A DNA stretch of 5,548 nt, from the NCBI GenBank assembly GCA_029881615.1, contig JAOUMF010000169.1, forward strand, positions 1-5,548, read 5' to 3'. Each line of letters begins with the position of its first letter. Positions within the stretch are counted from its first letter, which is position 1. Shown here one piece after another: positions 5,174-5,548 of the stretch. The translations under genes and the position numbers were made by a program. The DNA is from Alphaproteobacteria bacterium. GTDB taxonomy: Bacteria; Pseudomonadota; Alphaproteobacteria; UBA8366; JADFVY01. A model generated the notes under the pieces. It ran no database searches. It was given only the letters and a program-made list of their open reading frames with translations, and was not told the origin of the DNA.

Positions 5174-5548
5174 TCCAGCATCCTGAAGCTCTTCTCAAAG
5201 AAATCGGGTCCGCCGAAATTGCCGGATTTCAGCGCCAGAAAGACAGCGGGATCGCCAAGGCTCAGCGTCCATGGCACCCCGGGGTCGATCTCCTGGCCGA
5301 TGCGCAGGGCCTTGACGCCCAGCGCTTCGACCACAGCGCCCGAGGTTTCGCCACCGGCCACTACCAGCCGCCGGACGCCTGTTTCAACCAACCCTTTAGC
5401 GATGGCCGCCATCGCGCGCTCAATCATCGCGCCGGCTTCTTCGCGGCCACGTTCGGCTTGTATCGCCTGCACCTCGTCGGGCGTGCCGCTGGAATAGATC
5501 AGCAGCGGTTCGTTGCCCAGTTTTCCGGTTGCCCAGGCCAGCGCCTCG
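5170..5548 (-). CDS. otnK: 3-oxo-tetronate kinase, DUF1537 four-carbon acid-sugar kinase family (5' end cut by window edge)
   Basis: Only the last 125 residues are in the window; family members have about 420, so the N-terminal substrate-binding domain is missing. The family uses ATP to phosphorylate four-carbon acid sugars, and OtnK makes 3-oxo-tetronate 4-phosphate for OtnC. The visible part is the C-terminal nucleotide-binding domain: PLLIYSSGTPDEV (14-26 of the fragment), RRLVVAGGETSGAVVEALGV (59-78) with the family's glycine-rich GGETSG, and LALKSGNFGGPDFF (104-117) with the conserved KSGNFG. A GTG at 5472 begins a shorter open stretch, but the same frame continues to the edge with family-like sequence, so it is internal. 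The stop overlaps otnC by four bases. OtnK is preferred over the related D-threonate or D-erythronate kinases because of the adjacent otnC; the substrate-binding half that would settle this is not visible. Confidence 0.92.
   Translation of the reverse strand, partial: EALAWATGKLGNEPLLIYSSGTPDEVQAIQAERGREEAGAMIERAMAAIAKGLVETGVRRLVVAGGETSGAVVEALGVKALRIGQEIDPGVPWTLSLGDPAVFLALKSGNFGGPDFFEKSFRMLE

Noticed and set aside
5170..5472. GTG at 5472 as the true start of a small 100-residue protein
   Set aside because: The same frame continues upstream to the window edge with sequence typical of the DUF1537 kinase C-terminal domain, so the GTG is an internal valine codon.
4514..5497. Long plus-strand open frame (327 codons) opposite otnC and otnK
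   Set aside because: It covers the coding strands of two clear family members on the other strand, has no recognisable motif, and fits a GC-rich shadow frame.

Overview
The window reads as part of an acid-sugar (aldonate/tetronate) catabolism and uptake locus of a Gram-negative bacterium. The moderately high GC content, protein style and TRAP transporter suggest a proteobacterium, probably an alphaproteobacterium; a sphingomonad-like host is possible but cannot be shown from this sequence. All seven recognisable genes lie on the minus strand, so transcription runs from high to low coordinates. The genes at both ends are cut by the window edges.

Catabolic block (5548 down to 2978): the C-terminal end of a DUF1537-family four-carbon acid-sugar kinase (OtnK type), a class II aldolase-family decarboxylase (OtnC type), a 2-dehydro-3-deoxygalactonokinase (DgoK) and a 2-dehydro-3-deoxy-6-phosphogalactonate aldolase (DgoA). 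Successive genes overlap by 4, 1 and 8 bases, which points to one translationally coupled operon. Known family chemistry predicts two parallel branches. OtnK/OtnC would convert a 3-oxo-tetronate to dihydroxyacetone phosphate plus CO2. DgoK/DgoA would convert 2-keto-3-deoxygalactonate to pyruvate plus glyceraldehyde 3-phosphate. Both feed the triose-phosphate pool.

Intergenic region (2977 down to 2710): a strong hairpin directly after the dgoA stop codon, an AT-rich stretch with promoter-like hexamers, then a leader with several inverted repeats ahead of a good Shine-Dalgarno site for dctP. This suggests partial termination after the catabolic genes and a separate, possibly structured, leader for the transporter genes.

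Transport block (2709 down to 1): a complete tripartite TRAP transporter in the order periplasmic binding protein (DctP), small membrane subunit (DctQ) and large membrane subunit (DctM, truncated at the left edge). By context it should import the acid sugar or sugars degraded by the upstream enzymes. The dehydrogenase or dehydratase steps that would make the OtnK and DgoK substrates are not in the window and may lie beyond the right edge.

I found no RNA genes, insertion sequences, CRISPR arrays, attachment sites or replication origins. The most notable points are the joining of an Otn tetronate module to a Dgo hexonate module in one overlapping operon, the structured dctP leader, and a KDPG-like threonine in an otherwise KDPGal-like aldolase.
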